A stretch of 64,000 nt of DNA, taken from positions 124,001-188,000 of the forward strand of contig CAXBBL010000003.1 in assembly GCA_963974215.1 (NCBI GenBank). The letters run 5' to 3'. This stretch comes from Croceimicrobium sp963974215 (GTDB lineage: Bacteria; Bacteroidota; Bacteroidia; Flavobacteriales; Schleiferiaceae). Under the pieces are notes generated by a model, which saw nothing but the letters and a program-made list of their open reading frames with translations, was not told the DNA's origin and ran no database searches. Below, in pieces: positions 61,537-64,000 of the stretch (the stretch's first letter is position 1; every line of letters begins with the position of its first letter). A program made the translations under genes and the position numbers.

Positions 61537-61850
61537 TTGAAAAAGCTAAGAGAGTACAATAGCATTGTGGATTTTTATCCATTTTATAAATCACAGCATC
61601 AGGGATTTGTGACTAAATTGTTGCATTTTATTGGTACAGGCTTAGTGATCGTTTTTTTATTACTTTTCTTCGTTACCTTGCAGTTTAAATATTTAGGTTT
61701 AGCGCCACTGGCTGGATATGGTTTTGCATGGGTGGGGCATTTCTTTTTGAAAAGAATCGCCCTGCAACGTTTCAATACCCAATGTATAGTTTGGCTTGTG
61801 ATTTTTGGCTTTTTTGGGACTTGTTGCGAGGTACAGAAAAGTTTAAATAA
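61537..61850 (+). pseudogene. Mpo1-like (DUF962) gene with one-base frameshift
   Basis: From TTG at 61537 the frame gives FYPFYKSQHQGFVTKLLHF and APLAGYGFAWVGHFF, which fits the DUF962/Mpo1-like family of small membrane proteins (Mpo1 is a fatty-acid alpha-dioxygenase in yeast). Then the protein loses similarity. Adding one T to the T5 run at 61744-61748 restores FFEKNRPATFQYPMYSLACD and a stop at 61848-61850, the exact family ending (104 residues). As written, the frame instead runs to 61917 with an unrelated tail. A true deletion, phase variation or a sequencing error are possible. The conserved His residues in SQHQ and GHFF remain. Confidence 0.82.
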
Positions 61851-61985
61851 TCCCATATTGGTAAAAATTTCCCAAAATGGGATGATTGTAAAATTTGGCA
61901 CCTACCTAAAGTATTGAAATTAAGTAAATTAAATACTGGCACTCGTGTTGTTGTCATTCAACTGAACAGAAATAAACTCTACAAA

Positions 61986-64000
61986 ATGAAGTTCATAAAA
62001 CAGATTTTCACATTAGCTTTAGCTTCATCACTTTTTGTGAGTTGCGAAAAGGATACAGCCACGGATAGCGTTGTTCAAAGCACTAGTCCTAGTTCTACTT
62101 TGGAACTGCAAGTTCCTGCTAGTTTTAATTTTGAAACTAGTAAAGACTTGAATTTTAGTTTTAACCTAGACCAAGCCCCTCTAAATGGTAAATACTTACT
62201 GGAGGTTTATTCTACTATTCCCAGTGCTGGTGCAGGTTCTTTATATAAGTCATTTATCTCAAGTAGTGCCAACCTAAATTTTCGTGCAGCGGTTCCAGCG
62301 GAAGTGAATCAAGTTTATGTACTATTATGGGCCCCTGATGGAAGTAGTTTTTTAACCGTTCTTCCCGTTTCAGGTGGATCCTTAAATCATACTTTTTATA
62401 AAGGAAAGAACCAATCTGGAAAAATGGAAACATCTAGCCCAGACTGCAACAGCGGTTGCGATGTGTCTAGAACTCATAGTGGTTGGTGGACTGCTAATGA
62501 AGATTCAGAATCGCGCGACGAAACAACCTACTGCGTAACGGGATCCTACAATGGCTCTGGCGGTATTACTATTAAGGACAAAAGCATAGTGCGCTTATGC
62601 GGTAGCGGTTCAATTCCTAACGTTACTATTGATAATGGTGTATTAGAAATTACGGGTGACGCTAACGTTACTATCAATAATTTGAATTTAAATAGCAGTA
62701 GCGATAATGAAATTATCGTTTATGCGGGTGGGTCATTAACTATCACTAATACATTCAGTCCTAATTCGGATATTACCAATCACGGTACTATTAGTCTTTC
62801 TGCCTTAAGCTTAAACAGCAATGCTAAGCTTAAGAACTATGGTACTTTCAATGTAGTTACTAATAATTCTACTACTCTTAATGGAGATGTGAAGAATTAC
62901 GGAAGCATGACTTTTAGCGGGAATTTAACCATCTCAGGAGGAAGTGAATTTGAAAATTTTTGCACCCTTATCTGCGAGGGAGATTTAAATGTAAACGGCG
63001 ATCTTGATAATGATCAAGCTTACGTTAGTGTTGATGACCGTGTAATGATCAATGGTGGTGGTAAAATTTACCTTGACGATGGAGCACAATTGAGCACCAA
63101 GGATATCTGGATTAATGGAAAGATTGAAGGTAAAGGCAGTACCTCAATTATTAAAGTTAGCGGCAGATCAGATGCCAACTGGGGTTCTGAAATTAAGAAG
63201 AACTTAGAGTACTGTGACGCCGACGGAATTGAAAACTTCCCTAACAATATTTTTAAAAATGGAGCTAAAGCTGCCTGTGATGTAACGATCCAAACTTCAG
63301 CTTGTAATCCAGAGGGTAATGGTGTTTCTACTATTGCCGATGCCGATAACGATGGCATTGCCGATGAATTAGATGCTTATCCAAATGATGCGAGCCGTGC
63401 GGCTAATAGCTACTTCCCAGGAGAGAATGTTTACGGAACCTTAGCTTACGAAGACTTATGGCCCGCCTTTGGTGACTATGACTTCAACGATTTAGTGATA
63501 GACTACCGCTTCCAAAACGTATTAAATTCCGATAATGAAGTGGTTGATTTAGTAGGTCGCTTTGTTACGCGTTGTCTTGGTGGTGATTATGAAAATGGCT
63601 TCGGTATTCAATTGGATCTTCCCAGTGCAGCAATTAGTGCGGTAAGTGGCGCCGTGATTACGGAAAACATAGTTAACATTTCTGCTAATGGCACGGAGCA
63701 AGGTCAAACTAATGCTACTATCATCGTTTACGATAATGCTAAGTCAATTTTACCTAATACTACCGGAGCTTCTTTCGTAAACACTGTAAGTGCCAATCCT
63801 AAAGTAGATAATGACACCTTAGATTTGAGCATTTCTTTTAACACACCACAATTGATTGCAGCTTTGGGTCAAGCACCATTTAATCCTTTCATCTTTATAA
63901 ATGGAACTAGAGGTAGAGAAGTGCATTTAGCGGGTTATGCGCCCACTGATTTAGCGGATGCAGCACTTTTCGGAACAATTGACGATAATACCAACCCGAA
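61986..64000 (+). CDS. LruC-domain lipoprotein with beta-solenoid, 3' end outside window
   Basis: From the ATG at 61986 the frame stays open to the end of the window (671 codons). The signal peptide ends LFVSCEKD with an acylated Cys at about 19. Residues about 185-390 are made of short strand repeats (LEITGDANVTINNLNL, LKNYGTFNVVTNN, DVKNYGSMTFSGNLTI), as in a beta-solenoid. A DADNDGIADELDAYPNDA segment precedes the LruC domain (YGTLAYEDLWPAFGDYDFND, then RGREVHLAGYAPTDLADA). The same C-terminal order is found in the lipoprotein at 15390-17351. Cys residues around 155-180 (CNSGCDV, YCVTG) may form disulfides. Confidence 0.85.
   Translation, partial: MKFIKQIFTLALASSLFVSCEKDTATDSVVQSTSPSSTLELQVPASFNFETSKDLNFSFNLDQAPLNGKYLLEVYSTIPSAGAGSLYKSFISSSANLNFRAAVPAEVNQVYVLLWAPDGSSFLTVLPVSGGSLNHTFYKGKNQSGKMETSSPDCNSGCDVSRTHSGWWTANEDSESRDETTYCVTGSYNGSGGITIKDKSIVRLCGSGSIPNVTIDNGVLEITGDANVTINNLNLNSSSDNEIIVYAGGSLTITNTFSPNSDITNHGTISLSALSLNSNAKLKNYGTFNVVTNNSTTLNGDVKNYGSMTFSGNLTISGGSEFENFCTLICEGDLNVNGDLDNDQAYVSVDDRVMINGGGKIYLDDGAQLSTKDIWINGKIEGKGSTSIIKVSGRSDANWGSEIKKNLEYCDADGIENFPNNIFKNGAKAACDVTIQTSACNPEGNGVSTIADADNDGIADELDAYPNDASRAANSYFPGENVYGTLAYEDLWPAFGDYDFNDLVIDYRFQNVLNSDNEVVDLVGRFVTRCLGGDYENGFGIQLDLPSAAISAVSGAVITENIVNISANGTEQGQTNATIIVYDNAKSILPNTTGASFVNTVSANPKVDNDTLDLSISFNTPQLIAALGQAPFNPFIFINGTRGREVHLAGYAPTDLADAALFGTIDDNTNP

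Noticed and set aside
1..64000. CRISPR arrays, prophage, intact insertion sequences or a biosynthetic gene cluster
   Set aside because: No regularly spaced repeats, transposase, integrase, capsid, or modular synthase genes were seen; the only mobile-like signals are the 124-bp element and the short intergenic palindromes.

Overview
This window is a chromosomal segment of a member of the Bacteroidota, most likely the Flavobacteriales. The evidence is: type IX secretion sorting domains of both the A kind (gene at 4673) and the B kind (gene at 18911); TTG-N19-TAnnTTTG promoters typical of the phylum; weak ribosome binding sites; and phylum-typical genes and operons (DUF4296 next to a Porphyromonas-type dihydroorotase, a SUF operon with DUF2480, SPFH with an Arc-like small protein, LruC lipoproteins, quinol-type SdhCAB). 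The genus cannot be fixed from the sequence alone. There are no rRNA genes, CRISPR arrays, prophages or intact insertion sequences. One tRNA (Leu, CAA) is present.

Layout. 1-2.0 kb: the end of a PIN-domain gene, then tyrS. 2.0-6.8 kb: the accessory stretch. An intact epimerase/SDR gene is followed by a two-gene cargo (a lipoprotein whose signal peptide is split by a G8 tract, and a T9SS-sorted secreted protein with a 13-bp perfect hairpin in its signal-peptide region), then a 124-bp element with 12-bp terminal inverted repeats, then the 3' remnant of a second SDR copy. The two SDR copies share a 72-bp identical direct repeat. 6.7-9.3 kb: DUF4296-pyrC-polyprenol-phosphate mannosyltransferase operon. 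9.5-13 kb: succinate dehydrogenase operon sdhCAB. 13-20.3 kb: an X-Pro aminopeptidase, an alpha/beta hydrolase, an LruC lipoprotein, thiL and a T9SS type B protein. 20.8-28.9 kb: a ten-gene SUF iron-sulfur operon with an embedded methyltransferase, ending in DUF2480 and DUF3050 genes.

29-37.2 kb: an SCO copper chaperone with a membrane protein, SPFH plus a 53-residue Arc-like protein, a short Crp/Fnr regulator with DoxX, rlmF and an Lhr-like helicase. 37.2-37.8 kb: an intergenic region with palindromic repeats. 37.8-43.1 kb: a WG-repeat protein, then a tightly packed operon (small membrane protein, esterase, dCMP deaminase, S41 protease, aldo/keto reductase). 43.3-46.6 kb: a fasciclin protein and a PAS histidine kinase/response regulator pair. 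46.9-50.7 kb: tRNA-Leu behind a 3-hydroxyanthranilate dioxygenase operon, an acidic lipoprotein, glyS and a MarC protein. 50.8-53.6 kb: a cold-shock domain protein and DEAD-box helicase pair, and a fatty acid desaturase that lacks a normal start codon. 54-58.5 kb: DUF3109 and class Ia nrdB-nrdA. 58.6-64 kb: small unknown genes, an HTH regulator, a frameshifted Mpo1-like (DUF962) gene and the first 671 codons of a second LruC lipoprotein.

Most of the window is housekeeping metabolism in compact operons. No wholly new system is evident. The most unusual part is 2.9-6.7 kb, where direct repeats, terminal inverted repeats, a homopolymer frameshift and a strong intragenic hairpin surround two surface-protein genes. 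No searches or computations were run; family names rest on recognised motifs and remembered family sequences.
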